Of a stretch of DNA of 64,000 bases, positions 8,933-17,905 are shown one piece after another. Position 1 is the stretch's first letter; every line of letters starts with the position of its first letter. The DNA comes from Criblamydia sequanensis CRIB-18. Its GTDB lineage: Bacteria; Chlamydiota; Chlamydiia; Chlamydiales; Criblamydiaceae. The position numbers and the translations under genes were made by a program. The DNA lies in contig NZ_CCEJ010000008.1 of NCBI RefSeq assembly GCF_000750955.1, forward strand, positions 1 to 64,000, in the 5' to 3' direction. The notes under the pieces were generated by a model. It saw only the letters and a list, made by a program, of their open reading frames with translations, did not search any database and was not told the DNA's origin.

Positions 8933-9316
8933 TTAGTCTTTTCTATATTTAAGCTCCCAAACCTTTTGCCTTGCCTTATTAAGAGGCTCATAACATTTTT
9001 TTTCTGAACAGAAAGTTAAACAGTTTTTAAGATAAGGATGAACGGATCGAACATCTTTTGAAGATTTAACAAAGAAAGCTTTTCTACCCCTTTTCCCTTC
9101 TATCACCATGACAGTCTCACCTTCCTCAGAAGAAATATGGACTTTGCCATTTGTCGAGTATTTAAATTTCAGGTTACGATCGCAAACTTCTTGAACCGCT
9201 TTTATCTCCTGCCATTTTAAGTAGAAACAAAACCCGGCACCTGAAAATGACAGACCAAGAAGTCCAAATTTTGAGTAAGGGTTATTAAATATTGGCAATC
9301 CCATAGCGATATCCAT
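8933..9316 (-). CDS. Small hypothetical protein with N-terminal hydrophobic segment
   Basis: 127 aa, family not recognised. Residues ~16-32 (KFGLLGLSFSGAGFCFYL) are hydrophobic and could be a membrane anchor. The rest is basic and soluble with four cysteines, including 'CLTFCSEKKCYEP' near residues 96-108, which might form disulphides or bind metal. It lies between the C45-like gene and the DUF2905 gene, all on the minus strand, with gaps of about 100 and 24 bp, so it may share a transcript with the upstream DUF2905 gene. The coding call rests on length and codon pattern only. Confidence 0.5.
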   Translation of the reverse strand: MDIAMGLPIFNNPYSKFGLLGLSFSGAGFCFYLKWQEIKAVQEVCDRNLKFKYSTNGKVHISSEEGETVMVIEGKRGRKAFFVKSSKDVRSVHPYLKNCLTFCSEKKCYEPLNKARQKVWELKYRKD

Positions 9317-9340
9317 TTGCTTATGTAAAGCTGCTTTACA

Positions 9341-9583
9341 TTACTTTCTAAAAAACCAAAAAAATAAATTTAAGACAACAGTAAGAATTATGCTTAGAAT
9401 AATTGAAGTCATTATAGGGAAATAAAAAGAACCGCCCTTCCCTTTATAACTATAATCTCCGGGTAAATTTCCGAGAAATCCCCCGATTTTATTATTGAAT
9501 AAAAAAAGGAGTCCGACAATACAAAGAAGGATTCCGGCCATCAAAATTATTTTACCAAAATTTTCCGACATCGACAATTCCAT
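9341..9583 (-). CDS. DUF2905 family small membrane protein
   Basis: 80 aa with two transmembrane helices flanking a conserved loop. The sequence 'GKIILMAGILLCIVGLLFLF', then 'GGFLGNLPGDYSYKGKGGSF' and a second hydrophobic helix, fits the DUF2905 family of small inner-membrane proteins, whose hallmark is the 'LPGD' loop with a glycine-rich, basic stretch between the helices. The function of the family is unknown. An alternative ATG four codons downstream (MSENF) is possible, since neither has a clear ribosome site. It diverges from ispA, with 75 bp in between. Confidence 0.8.
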   Translation of the reverse strand: MELSMSENFGKIILMAGILLCIVGLLFLFNNKIGGFLGNLPGDYSYKGKGGSFYFPIMTSIILSIILTVVLNLFFWFFRK

Positions 9584-9658
9584 ACGTTTTTAACTTTATC
9601 TATTTTATAATGTTTAATAAATCAATTTTTATTATTTCCTCATTTTCTTAAGGTTGAA

Positions 9659-10582
9659 ATGGAATGTGCATCTCCCACTTGTGATAGAGCCTCTCAATTA
9701 GAATTATTTTTTGAGCCCTATTTAAAAACGATTGAAAAAACTCTTGGCCAAAGACTTTCCCGATTGAATCCGGATAACTCTCTTCATCAGGCCATCCTAT
9801 ATTCTTTAAATAGCGGCGGCAAACGCTTTAGACCGGCCCTTGTCATGATGATCGCTGAATCCTTAGGAAATGGTTTTGATGTTTCCCCCTCAGCTCTTGC
9901 TATCGAATATTTTCATACAGCGACCCTCATTGCCGACGATCTGCCTTGCATGGACAATGATGATATGAGAAGAAACAGGCCTTCTCTCCATAAAGCTTTT
10001 GGCGAATCAACAGCTCTTCTCGCAAGCTATGCGCTCATCGCGGAAGGTTTCGGCTTAATTGCGGAAAATGGAGACGTTTTAAATAGCGCCCTAGGAGATG
10101 GTAAAACAGCTGCTCTTGAAGCTTTCAAGATAGCCTCATACAACACAGGCATTCACGGGGCAACAGGCGGACAATTTTTTGACCTTTATCCAAAAGAGCT
10201 GACTGAAAGTTCTTTAAAAGAAATCCATCACATGAAAACTACCTCTCTTTTTGAAATTGCCTTTGCTTTTGGATGGCTTTTTGGAGGAGGAAACGCTTCT
10301 GATATCCCTTATGTTAAACGCCTTGCTTCATCTTTCGGGTCAGCTTTTCAAATAGCTGATGATTTTGATGATTTTGAAAGCGATGCAAAAGAAAGCCGAA
10401 TGGCAAATAAAGTGATCCTTCTTGGTCCCGATCCTGCTTTTAAGGAGCTGGAAAGAGAAGTCTCAGCTTTTAATGACACTCTTTTTCATTTAAAGATTGA
10501 ATCTCAAGCTTTTAAAGGAATTGGAAAGTACATATTAGAATGGGGAAGAGCCGGTAAAAACCGGCTCTTAGCGAAATCGTAA
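9659..10582 (+). CDS. ispA: Polyprenyl (farnesyl/geranylgeranyl-type) diphosphate synthase
   Basis: 307 aa, the normal size for a short-chain trans-isoprenyl diphosphate synthase. It condenses isopentenyl diphosphate with allylic diphosphates in the cytosol to supply precursors for quinones and undecaprenyl carrier. The first Asp-rich motif is 'DDLPCMDNDDMRR', with a four-residue spacing between the aspartate pairs as in bacterial FPP synthases. The second is 'QIADDFDD'. 'GGKRFRPAL' supplies the substrate-binding Lys/Arg. Product chain length cannot be fixed by eye, so FPP and GGPP synthase are both possible. It converges tail-to-tail with recA, only 2 bp between stop codons. Confidence 0.88.
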   Translation: MECASPTCDRASQLELFFEPYLKTIEKTLGQRLSRLNPDNSLHQAILYSLNSGGKRFRPALVMMIAESLGNGFDVSPSALAIEYFHTATLIADDLPCMDNDDMRRNRPSLHKAFGESTALLASYALIAEGFGLIAENGDVLNSALGDGKTAALEAFKIASYNTGIHGATGGQFFDLYPKELTESSLKEIHHMKTTSLFEIAFAFGWLFGGGNASDIPYVKRLASSFGSAFQIADDFDDFESDAKESRMANKVILLGPDPAFKELEREVSAFNDTLFHLKIESQAFKGIGKYILEWGRAGKNRLLAKS

Positions 10583-10584
10583 AT

Positions 10585-11673
10585 TTAAGCGCCTGCCATC
10601 GCAGGTTCTTTTCGACCTTTTGGAGAAACCGGCTGAGGAAGAACTTGCTCTTCAGCCTCTACAGGCGAGCCTTTAACTTTTATCTTTTCCATAATTTTGG
10701 CTTCAATTTCTTCAAGCATCTTGGGATTTCCTTTTAGAACATCCCGCGCAGCTTCTCGGCCTTGTCCAAGTTTTTCATTGCCATAAGCAAACCAAGCGCC
10801 TTTTTTATCAACGATGCCATAATCAACTGCCAAATCAATAGCACTTCCTGTACGGGAAATACCCTCATCAAAAAGAATATCAAACTCAGCTACTGTAAAA
10901 GGAGGAGCCATCTTATTTTTAGCCACTTTTACCTTAACTCTATTCCCAATTTCTCTATTATCGGCGCTCTTTATAGAACCTGTTCTTCTTATGTCCAATC
11001 GAACGGACGAGTAAAATTTAAGGGCTCTTCCACCTGTTGTAGTCTCAGGGTTGCCATACATGACGCCAATTTTTTCACGAATTTGGTTGATAAACACAGC
11101 GCAAGTATTACTTCTTGATAGGGTCGCCGTTAGTTTTCTAAGAGCTTGAGACATCATACGGGCTTGAAGGCCAACAAAATTATCGCCTATCTCGCCTTCC
11201 AATTCAGATTTTGGGACTAGAGCTGCTACAGAGTCTATAATAATAACATCTACAGCATTTGATCTTGCCAGCATTTCTGCGATATTAAGAGCTTCTTCTC
11301 CGCAGTCCGGCTGAGAAATCATCAAATCATCTAAATTTACGCCGATTTTTGCAGCGTAAGACGGGTCAAGAGCATGTTCGGCATCAATATAAGCAACAAG
11401 GCCTCCCGCTTTTTGAGCATTAGCTACAATATGAATAGCAAGAGTTGTTTTACCGGAAGACTCAGGACCATAGATTTCAACAATACGTCCACGTGGAACA
11501 CCGCCGATTCCTAAAGCCACATCGAGAGCTAAAGAACCGGTTGGCACGACTTCCACACCACGCATCGACTGCCTGTGTCCGAGGGACATAATCGCACCCT
11601 CTCCAAATTGTTTTTTGATATGGCTGACGGCAAGATCTAGCGCTTTCCGTCTTTCAGATTGCGGCTGACTCAT
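10585..11673 (-). CDS. recA: Recombinase RecA
   Basis: 362 aa from the ATG at 11673. An in-frame ATG 33 bases upstream exists, but 'AGGAGA' lies just before 11673 and the protein there begins like normal RecA ([16 protein letters not shown]). RecA forms ATP-dependent filaments on single-stranded DNA, drives homologous recombination and co-activates self-cleavage of UmuD/LexA-type proteins. Visible landmarks: Walker A 'GPESSGKT', 'DAEHALDP', Walker B '[12 protein letters not shown]', loop L1 '[22 protein letters not shown]' region, '[22 protein letters not shown]' region. The C-terminus is short and rich in Lys/Glu/Pro. umuDC lies just upstream on the same strand, so the SOS-type genes are adjacent. 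Confidence 0.98.
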   Translation of the reverse strand: MSQPQSERRKALDLAVSHIKKQFGEGAIMSLGHRQSMRGVEVVPTGSLALDVALGIGGVPRGRIVEIYGPESSGKTTLAIHIVANAQKAGGLVAYIDAEHALDPSYAAKIGVNLDDLMISQPDCGEEALNIAEMLARSNAVDVIIIDSVAALVPKSELEGEIGDNFVGLQARMMSQALRKLTATLSRSNTCAVFINQIREKIGVMYGNPETTTGGRALKFYSSVRLDIRRTGSIKSADNREIGNRVKVKVAKNKMAPPFTVAEFDILFDEGISRTGSAIDLAVDYGIVDKKGAWFAYGNEKLGQGREAARDVLKGNPKMLEEIEAKIMEKIKVKGSPVEAEEQVLPQPVSPKGRKEPAMAGA

Positions 11674-11768
11674 AAATTTTTTCTCCTTAATAAACATAGA
11701 AAGCATAATTGATTTGGCAATGAGAATCCAGAAGGAAAAAGGAAAAGATTAAAATAAAAGCAATCAAC

Positions 11769-13025
11769 TTAAATTTTTATATTTAAAATCTCATCCCATC
11801 TTGTGGTCCATCTTAAGGACCTTTTTTCCTGTCTCATAGCCCACTTTTTTTTAAGTCCTTCAGCTGCAAATTGAACAGCTTTCTTTCCCAATTTCTGGTT
11901 AAGTTCGTCGATAACGCCTTGCGCTTTTTCCCATTTTTGACAGTATTCAATTTTCTGAAAAAAAAGATCCCCTTGCTTTAACTCCCGGCTTGTAAGATCT
12001 CCAAGAATTACGCCCGCCTTCCGATAAATCCGCCCTTCCTCAAATAAATATCTAGCCCCCTCTTTCGCGGCGTTTATTAAAAATGGAGTGGACGAAACAG
12101 GTTCTTTAAAGATGATCTTTACAGATGAATAACCACGTCTAAAAGGGTGGTATTCTAAATACACAATGCAGTAAGAAGCATTGGACTGATCTTCCCTAAG
12201 CTTTTCTCCGGCGATCGATGCATAAGTTGAGACCGCTTCATAGAGCTCTTCAAGTGAAGTCACCGGCCTCCCAAAACACCTAGAACTCGTAATAGACTTT
12301 TTGGCAGCCGGAGCTTCCCCATTTGTGAAACAGCGTATTCCCCGAAGTTCAAACACAACACGAAGAAGGACCACTGAAAATCTTTTTTGAATAAAATCAT
12401 CTTTTGCATCTCTTAGCTCCTTTGCATTGTTAATCAGGCTCAAGCCAAGTCCGGCATGCAAAGAGCTTCCAACTCCCCAAATTTTATGGGTTGGAGTATT
12501 TTCTAAAAAGGAAGACTCTTCTTCAGGTTTTAGAAAACAAATAAAATTTTTTTCTTTTTTAGCTTTAGCATTCGCCAATTTGGCAAGAACTTTTGTTCTG
12601 CCTAATCCAATAGATACAGGGATTCCTACATAATCTAAGATCCTTTTCCTTAGAGATTTCGCTTGATCCTCAATTGATTTGGCTCCCCAAACAAGAAAAG
12701 CTTCGTCAATTGAGTAAAAGTCAACTTCAGATGAAGCTTCCTCTATAAGACTCATCACGCGATGGGACATGTCTCCATAAAGAGCATAATTCGAAGATAA
12801 GACAGCGACATTTTCTTTTCTAAATTTTTCCCTATTTTGAAAAAAGGGAGCTCCCATGGGGATTCCAAGCTCTTTAGCTTCATTAGACCTTGCAATCACG
12901 CAACCGTCATTATTTGATAAAATCACAACCGGTCTATTTAGCAGTTTTGGGTTAAAGACGCGCTCGCAAGAAACATAGAAGTTATTGCAATCAACCAAGG
13001 CTATAAAAGTATCAGGGTCTTTCAT
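11769..13025 (-). CDS. umuC: Y-family DNA polymerase V catalytic subunit UmuC
   Basis: 418 aa, the usual UmuC length. It is the error-prone translesion polymerase that works with processed UmuD and RecA. Landmarks: N-terminal '[16 protein letters not shown]', the Y-family metal site and steric-gate region; '[20 protein letters not shown]', the UmuC signature; '[11 protein letters not shown]', the catalytic DE pair; '[20 protein letters not shown]', the palm and thumb; then the helix-hairpin-helix and little-finger region. It follows umuD by 9 bp, so the two are surely co-transcribed and probably translated together. umuDC is absent from Chlamydiaceae as far as I know but is present in some environmental chlamydiae. 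Confidence 0.95.
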   Translation of the reverse strand: MKDPDTFIALVDCNNFYVSCERVFNPKLLNRPVVILSNNDGCVIARSNEAKELGIPMGAPFFQNREKFRKENVAVLSSNYALYGDMSHRVMSLIEEASSEVDFYSIDEAFLVWGAKSIEDQAKSLRKRILDYVGIPVSIGLGRTKVLAKLANAKAKKEKNFICFLKPEEESSFLENTPTHKIWGVGSSLHAGLGLSLINNAKELRDAKDDFIQKRFSVVLLRVVFELRGIRCFTNGEAPAAKKSITSSRCFGRPVTSLEELYEAVSTYASIAGEKLREDQSNASYCIVYLEYHPFRRGYSSVKIIFKEPVSSTPFLINAAKEGARYLFEEGRIYRKAGVILGDLTSRELKQGDLFFQKIEYCQKWEKAQGVIDELNQKLGKKAVQFAAEGLKKKWAMRQEKRSLRWTTRWDEILNIKI

Positions 13026-13034
13026 TGTACAATT

Positions 13035-13472
13035 TCAAGTTTTGTGAATAATGTAGGTCACAACACCCCAGATTTGAAAATCGACCCCGCCATCTACTTT
13101 TATTGGCTTAAAAGTGGGGTTTTCAGGAACAAGCCATGCCCCTTCTTTATTGATTACAAAACGTTTAACCGTAAATTCGCCGCCCACTACAGCTACGACT
13201 ATTTTGCCATGAACCGGCTCTTTAGAGCGGTCTACGACAAGAATATCCCCGGATCTAATGCCGGCTTCTATCATCGATTCTCCTTCTACCTTAACATAGA
13301 AGGTAGATACGGGATGGGAAATAACAAGTTCGTTTAGATCCAAACGTTTTTCTATATAATCATCGGCAGGGGATGGAAACCCTGCTTGCACCGAATTAAA
13401 GGCCGGTAAAAATTGAGGGTCTTTTATTTCCGGTTTTGCTATTGAAACAATATATAAAGTATTTTCTTTCAT
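13035..13472 (-). CDS. umuD: UmuD, self-cleaving DNA polymerase V subunit
   Basis: 145 aa, S24/LexA-like peptidase fold without a DNA-binding domain, the right length for UmuD. The self-cleavage bond is visible as 'QAG-FPSPA' (Ala-Gly, residues ~31-32). The catalytic Ser is in 'VEGESMIEAGI' and the Lys in 'GGEFTVKRF'. RecA filaments stimulate cleavage; the product UmuD' joins UmuC to form Pol V. First gene of the umuDC pair. Upstream lies an AT-rich promoter region with a 9-bp inverted repeat around a TATAAT (separate entry). I do not see a standard LexA box. Confidence 0.93.
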   Translation of the reverse strand: MKENTLYIVSIAKPEIKDPQFLPAFNSVQAGFPSPADDYIEKRLDLNELVISHPVSTFYVKVEGESMIEAGIRSGDILVVDRSKEPVHGKIVVAVVGGEFTVKRFVINKEGAWLVPENPTFKPIKVDGGVDFQIWGVVTYIIHKT

Positions 13473-13493
13473 AAATATTTTATTATAAATTAA

Positions 13494-13528
13494 AACAAAT
13501 GAACTTAATTATAATTCGGTCATTTGTT
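13494..13528 (-). promoter_or_regulatory. Inverted repeat enclosing -10 box upstream of umuDC
   Basis: AACAAATGA (13494-13502) and its exact reverse complement TCATTTGTT (13520-13528) are separated by 17 bp. On the minus strand the spacer holds a perfect TATAAT (13513-13508), about 35 bp before the umuD ATG. A 9-bp perfect palindrome arm straddling a -10 element is the layout of a repressor operator. The sequence is unlike the classical SOS box (CTG-N10-CAG). Operator role is inferred. Confidence 0.5.
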
Positions 13529-13585
13529 AATGTCTTCGAATTTTTAAATAGAACCTTAATTTCCCGTTAAATTATGTTATTATTT

Positions 13586-13621
13586 TAAAGTTATGCGTAT
13601 TTTAAAACACGCATAACTTTA
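13586..13621 (-). terminator. Strong hairpin after the GT92-like gene
   Basis: A 13-bp perfect stem (AAAGTTATGCGT and its complement plus one flanking T:A pair) with a 10-nt loop, starting 7 bases past the stop codon of the glycosyltransferase. The following bases on the minus strand are AT-rich but not a clean T run. Most likely a transcription terminator separating this gene from umuDC. Confidence 0.6.
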
Positions 13622-13627
13622 GAACTT

Positions 13628-14545
13628 CTAAGATTTCATAGCTTTATGAAGTTTTGGCAAAAATCGAAGAATCGTTTCATCTTTTTCAACGCTGAATGGT
13701 TTGATATAAGCTTCTAAATCTAGATAGGGATGTCTCTTCTTTAGCCTGTCTTTTTTTTCTGTATTAAAAAATTCTTTATCTCGCGTCCAGTAGTGATTCA
13801 TTTGTAATTTTGAGTAGGAAGGTTTTCCGCTTCCAAGCTTTTTTACCACTTCACGATTCTCATTTACGGCATAAAGAGTTTTATTTTTTTTACCCATTTT
13901 AGGGTCGCTGTTCTTTTTATAAATAAAGGCATGGGAAGTCCAAGGCTTTTCAACATATTCGGGCCTTACAATTGATTTATAAGAAATATGATGCTCATTT
14001 GTTAGTTTCGCTCGCTTCACCAAAACTTCAGTCATAAGCTGATTTTCAGGGATTTTTTCGACATCTGAAGTTCCAAACATGATCCAATTGACAATAATAG
14101 CCGGAACATCCTCGTATTCATTTAACACATCCACAATAGAATCTTTGACAACAGGGACGATAAATTCATCGATATCTAAAAATGCAGCCCACTTAGCGAC
14201 CCCGCAAGATTTTTTAACCCCATCTAAAAAAGCGTCTTCTTGAGCTTTTATCCAAGACTTCCGATCCGTAACGGCAACATCCCACTGTATCAGGGTTACC
14301 TCTCCGGACTCTACGTAAGGGGTAAGTACTTCCATAAAGCTATCTTCGCTCCTATTGTTATAAAGATAAAAATGAGTTACTCCGACAAGCTTATGAAATT
14401 CGATCCATTCTTTTAGAAAACGAGCTTCGTTTTTAAACATGCTGCACATGACAAGCGGATGTTTATAAGTTTTTTGATTTTTTTCAATGGCAAAAATCGA
14501 GGTCAAAAAAAGAAAGGAAAGTAAAAAAAAACGTTTAAACAACAT
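13628..14545 (-). CDS. Secreted GT92/DUF23-like glycosyltransferase
   Basis: 305 aa. Residues 1-19 (MLFKRFFLLSFLFLTSIFA) form a good Sec signal peptide ending at 'FA-IEKN'. The mature part matches glycosyltransferase family 92 (formerly DUF23), often found as GT2-like: 'CSMFKNEARFLKEWIEFH', 'GVTHFYLYNNRSED', 'WAAFLDIDEFI' (the DxD/DxDE metal site), and a late 'LQMNHYWTRD' with the conserved HYW. These enzymes use nucleotide sugars, normally in the cytosol. A signal peptide is therefore unusual and suggests export, perhaps to the outer surface or host side, where sugar donors come from the host. Role unproven. Confidence 0.72.
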   Translation of the reverse strand: MLFKRFFLLSFLFLTSIFAIEKNQKTYKHPLVMCSMFKNEARFLKEWIEFHKLVGVTHFYLYNNRSEDSFMEVLTPYVESGEVTLIQWDVAVTDRKSWIKAQEDAFLDGVKKSCGVAKWAAFLDIDEFIVPVVKDSIVDVLNEYEDVPAIIVNWIMFGTSDVEKIPENQLMTEVLVKRAKLTNEHHISYKSIVRPEYVEKPWTSHAFIYKKNSDPKMGKKNKTLYAVNENREVVKKLGSGKPSYSKLQMNHYWTRDKEFFNTEKKDRLKKRHPYLDLEAYIKPFSVEKDETILRFLPKLHKAMKS

Positions 14546-14703
14546 GAGTCCTCTAAAATTTAATTGTTAACTTATTCCAGCTTATATGGTTTAACAAATA
14601 AGAAATAACCAGCGCAAGAAGCAAAAATTAAAAAAGCTAAAATTTAGTGAGTTATAGATGTAAAGCCAGAATCCTGTTGACCTTTTTAAGAAAGGTTGGA
14701 TAG

Positions 14704-14756
14704 GCTTAATGAAAGCCCATGCAGATTTCTAAAAAATCTACTTTCATGGGTTAAGC
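14704..14756 (+). other. Three-helix nested stem-loop just before the riboswitch
   Basis: GCTTAA (14704-14709) pairs with TTAAGC (14751-14756); CCCATG (14716-14721) pairs with CATGGG (14745-14750); AGATTT (14723-14728) pairs with AAATCT (14734-14739). Together they form one long interrupted hairpin that ends 9 nt before the cobalamin riboswitch. It lacks a T run. It may lie in the 5' leader: a TTGACC (-35-like) is at 14677-14682. Purpose unknown. Confidence 0.5.
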
Positions 14757-14764
14757 TATAAAAA

Positions 14765-14933
14765 AGTGCCCGTTGACTACGGTAACGGGAGAATAGGGAA
14801 ACAGGTGAAAATCCTGTGCGGTTACGCCGCTGTAACGAAGGACGAAAGCAAAATAACGCCACTGCAAAATATTTTTGCGGGAAGGCCTCGCGAGTAGAAC
14901 GATTTCGAAGTCAGAAGACCTGCTTTTTTATGC
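14765..14933 (+). promoter_or_regulatory. Cobalamin (B12) riboswitch upstream of nrdAB
   Basis: The stretch contains the diagnostic elements in order: 'GTGCC' at the 5' side, 'GGGAA..AGGTGAAAATCC', the B12 box 'TCCTGTGCGG.TACGCCGCTGTAA', then 'CGCCACTG', 'GGGAAGG' and the 3' 'GAAGTCAGAAGACCTGC'. This is the conserved core of the Rfam cobalamin family. Its position, about 200 nt before nrdA on the same strand, puts nrdAB under control of adenosylcobalamin or a related form. Between riboswitch and gene are three small hairpins (near 14942-14970, 14977-14995, and 15070-15105) that could form the expression platform. Known precedent: a B12 riboswitch represses class I RNR in Streptomyces. Confidence 0.93.
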
Positions 14934-15139
14934 TCATCATTTGAATGGAAAAGACTCTATTCCATTTAAAAAAACTGTCTCGTTAAAGACAGGATGGGGG
15001 AAGGTTTTTATCTACTTTTCGAAAAATGTCAAATTTTTCTTTCCTCAACATAATTTTTATTTATTTCAGCTAAGCAAAAAGCCGAACGCTTTTGTTTGCT
15101 TGTAGAATCTATTAAAAATAAAATTAACATGGAGAGGGA

Positions 15140-17884
15140 ATGACTCATTTTACCATTGAAAAAACGATTTGCAAAACGGTTATAAAACGAAATGGAATGA
15201 CAGTTCCATTCGACCTTAAACGCATTGAAAATGCTTTAAAAGCTGCCTTTAAAGGAGTAAGAAACCTTCACTCGAAAGAGGATCTTTCACTAGAGGATGA
15301 AAACTTTATTCAAGGGCTCTTAGAAGACCTTTTAAGGGATTTTCAAAAAAAAGAGTCTTCCTTTTTGCCTGTGGAAGAAATTCAGGATTTCATTGAAAAG
15401 TCCCTTATGCAGAAGGGATTTTTTGATATAGCAAAGAGCTATATTCTTTATCGCGAAGAGCATTCCAAACGAAGGTATTTGAAAAATAGACTGGAAGAAG
15501 GCGCCCAAGAGGACCATCTTTACCCCTTTTTATTTCAACTAATGGAGCATTTAAAAGAAGCTTCAAAAAATTTGAAGCTAATTGATGAAGCTGCCTTGAA
15601 AAATGAGCTCATAAAACAGCTTTATCCGGGAATATCCTTTTTGGAAGCAAAACAGGCACTAATTTTAATAGCCGCATCTCAAATAGAAAAAGAACCGGAG
15701 TATGATTTTCTTGCGGCACGACTTATTCTTTCTAATATAGATGCGGAAGTGTTTGGTAAATTTGATAACAGGGAAATAAACCATAAAATATCTTTTAAAA
15801 ATTTTATTCGGAAAGGAGTAGAAGCAGAAAGGCTGGATCCCAAACTTATGGAATTTGATCTTTCCTATCTTTCAAGCGTCCTTAAGCCTGAAAGAGACGA
15901 ATCTTTTAAATTTCTTGGTTTAAAAATTCTCTATGACCGCTACCTTATTCACATAGATGAAAAAAGAATTGAGACACCGCAATTTTTTTTCATGAGAGTG
16001 GCCATGGGACTTGCCCTTCATGAGAAGGAAAAAGAAAAAGCCGCCGTCGCATTTTATCACACCCTCTCTTCCTTTGAATATATGGCCTCAACCCCGACTC
16101 TATTTAACTCGGGGACCCTGCATCCTCAATTAAGCTCCTGCTACCTTTCTACTGTAAGCGATAGTTTAGATCATATTTTTAAAGTTATCGGAGACAATGC
16201 CAAACTCTCCAAATGGGCGGGAGGCATTGGCAATGATTGGACAAATGTTCGGGCAAGCGGCGCTCGCATTAAGGGAACAAACGGACTGACCCAAGGCATC
16301 ATTCCATTTTTAAAAATCGTTAATGATACAGCCGTGGCTGGCAACCCACAAGGGGGAAAAAGAAAAGGATCCATCTGTGTTTATCTAGAAGTATGGCATT
16401 TGGACATCGAGGATTTTTTAGAACTTAGAAAAAACACGGGTGATGATAGAAGAAGAACCCATGATATGAATACCGCTTGTTGGATTCCAGACCTTTTTAT
16501 GAAAAGGGTCCAAGAAAATGGAATTTGGACGCTCTTTAATCCTGTAGAAACAAAAGATCTTCATGAGCTTACAGGAAAAGCTTTTGAAAGCCGCTATCAA
16601 GAATATGAGGAAAAAGCAAAAAGAGGGGAATTAAAGCAATCTAAAACCTTGTTTGCATTCGATCTTTGGCGAAAAATGCTCTCCCAACTATTTGAAACAG
16701 GCCATCCCTGGATTACCTTTAAAGACCCCTCTAATGTTAGATCGGTAAGTCGAATCAAACAAGTGATTAGAAGCTCTAATTTATGCACCGAAATTCTTCT
16801 TCCGACAAATGAAGAGGAAACGGCGGTTTGCAATTTAGGTTCTATCAACCTTGTTAAAATGTTCAAGGACGGCTCTTTAGAAGAAGAGCTATTAAAAAAA
16901 ACCATTTATAACGCCGTCCGCATGCTTGATAATGTGATAGACATCAATTTTTACCCAACTAAGGAAGCTAAAAGATCAAACTTAAGACATAGGCCTGTCG
17001 GGCTTGGATCCATGGGCTTTCAGGAGCTTTTATTCCAACTTAAAATCCCTTATGAATCGGAAAAAGCGCTTGAGCTTGCGGATGAAATCCAGGAAAAAAT
17101 GGCTTATTATGCCATCTCAGCTTCTATGGAATTAGCTAAAGATAGGGGCCGATTTGAAAGTTTTGAAGATTCCCTTTGGTCTTATGGAATAATGCCCTTA
17201 GATACACTTGATGATCTTGCAAATGAAAGGGGGGAACCCATTCAAATTAATCGAAAAACCTCACTTGATTGGGAATCGCTTCGCCAGGAAGTTATTCTTC
17301 ATGGCTTAAGAAATAGCCAGCTTCAAGCAATTGCACCAACTGCAACCATTGCTCAAATCACCGGAACAACACAATCAATAGAGCCTCTTTACTCCAATTT
17401 ATTTGTAAAATCCAATCTTTCAGGAGAATTTTGCACTATTAACCCCTATCTAGTAGCCGATTTAAAAAAGCTCAATCTATGGGATGAGGAAATGATAGAA
17501 AATTTGAAATATCAGGATGGATCTATCCAGGAAATCGAAAGCATACCCATCGAATTAAAAGCGCTTTATAAAACAGCCTTTGAAATTGATTCAAGCATCC
17601 TTATTGAATGCGCCGCAAGAAGGCAAAAATGGATTGATATGGGGCAGTCCCTAAATCTTTACATCTCATTTTCAGACGGTCGAAAACTTTCGGACATGTA
17701 CTTTGAAGCATGGAAAAAAGGTCTTAAAACCACTTATTATGCGAGGTCTAGGTCTGCAACTCAAATTGAAAAATCGTCCTATAACATTAATAAAAAAGCC
17801 ATTCAGCCAAAAGGCATGAAAAGTAAATCTGCTTCAAGCCGATTAAGCTGCGGTCTTACCTCAAATTGTGAAACGTGCGAATAA
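15140..17884 (+). CDS. nrdA: Ribonucleoside-diphosphate reductase, alpha (R1) subunit
   Basis: 914 aa. Reduces ribonucleoside diphosphates to deoxy forms for DNA synthesis; holds the active site and allosteric sites and needs NrdB for the radical. N-terminal ATP-cone 'TVIKRNGMTVPFDLKRIENAL' region (~13-35) implies dATP/ATP activity control, and an extra ~100 residues follow. Catalytic residues: 'TLFNSGTLHPQLSSCYL' (first redox Cys), 'SSNLCTEILLP' (N-x-C-x-E thiyl radical site), 'AVCNLGSINL' (second redox Cys), and the C-terminal 'CGLTSNCETCE' redox cysteines. 'PTATIAQITGTTQSIEP' is the phosphate-binding loop. A GGAGAGG-like ribosome site precedes the ATG. Regulated by the B12 riboswitch upstream; nrdB follows 21 bp later. 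Confidence 0.97.
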   Translation: MTHFTIEKTICKTVIKRNGMTVPFDLKRIENALKAAFKGVRNLHSKEDLSLEDENFIQGLLEDLLRDFQKKESSFLPVEEIQDFIEKSLMQKGFFDIAKSYILYREEHSKRRYLKNRLEEGAQEDHLYPFLFQLMEHLKEASKNLKLIDEAALKNELIKQLYPGISFLEAKQALILIAASQIEKEPEYDFLAARLILSNIDAEVFGKFDNREINHKISFKNFIRKGVEAERLDPKLMEFDLSYLSSVLKPERDESFKFLGLKILYDRYLIHIDEKRIETPQFFFMRVAMGLALHEKEKEKAAVAFYHTLSSFEYMASTPTLFNSGTLHPQLSSCYLSTVSDSLDHIFKVIGDNAKLSKWAGGIGNDWTNVRASGARIKGTNGLTQGIIPFLKIVNDTAVAGNPQGGKRKGSICVYLEVWHLDIEDFLELRKNTGDDRRRTHDMNTACWIPDLFMKRVQENGIWTLFNPVETKDLHELTGKAFESRYQEYEEKAKRGELKQSKTLFAFDLWRKMLSQLFETGHPWITFKDPSNVRSVSRIKQVIRSSNLCTEILLPTNEEETAVCNLGSINLVKMFKDGSLEEELLKKTIYNAVRMLDNVIDINFYPTKEAKRSNLRHRPVGLGSMGFQELLFQLKIPYESEKALELADEIQEKMAYYAISASMELAKDRGRFESFEDSLWSYGIMPLDTLDDLANERGEPIQINRKTSLDWESLRQEVILHGLRNSQLQAIAPTATIAQITGTTQSIEPLYSNLFVKSNLSGEFCTINPYLVADLKKLNLWDEEMIENLKYQDGSIQEIESIPIELKALYKTAFEIDSSILIECAARRQKWIDMGQSLNLYISFSDGRKLSDMYFEAWKKGLKTTYYARSRSATQIEKSSYNINKKAIQPKGMKSKSASSRLSCGLTSNCETCE

Positions 17885-17905
17885 AATAAAGAGAGTTATT
17901 AAACT

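Noticed and set aside
11674-11706. Upstream ATG for recA at 11706
   Set aside because: The AGGAGA lies directly before the ATG at 11673, which gives the normal RecA N-terminus.
14875-15105. 76-codon plus-strand frame in the nrdA leader
   Set aside because: It overlaps the 3' part of the cobalamin riboswitch and the leader hairpins and has no ribosome site; it is not a gene.
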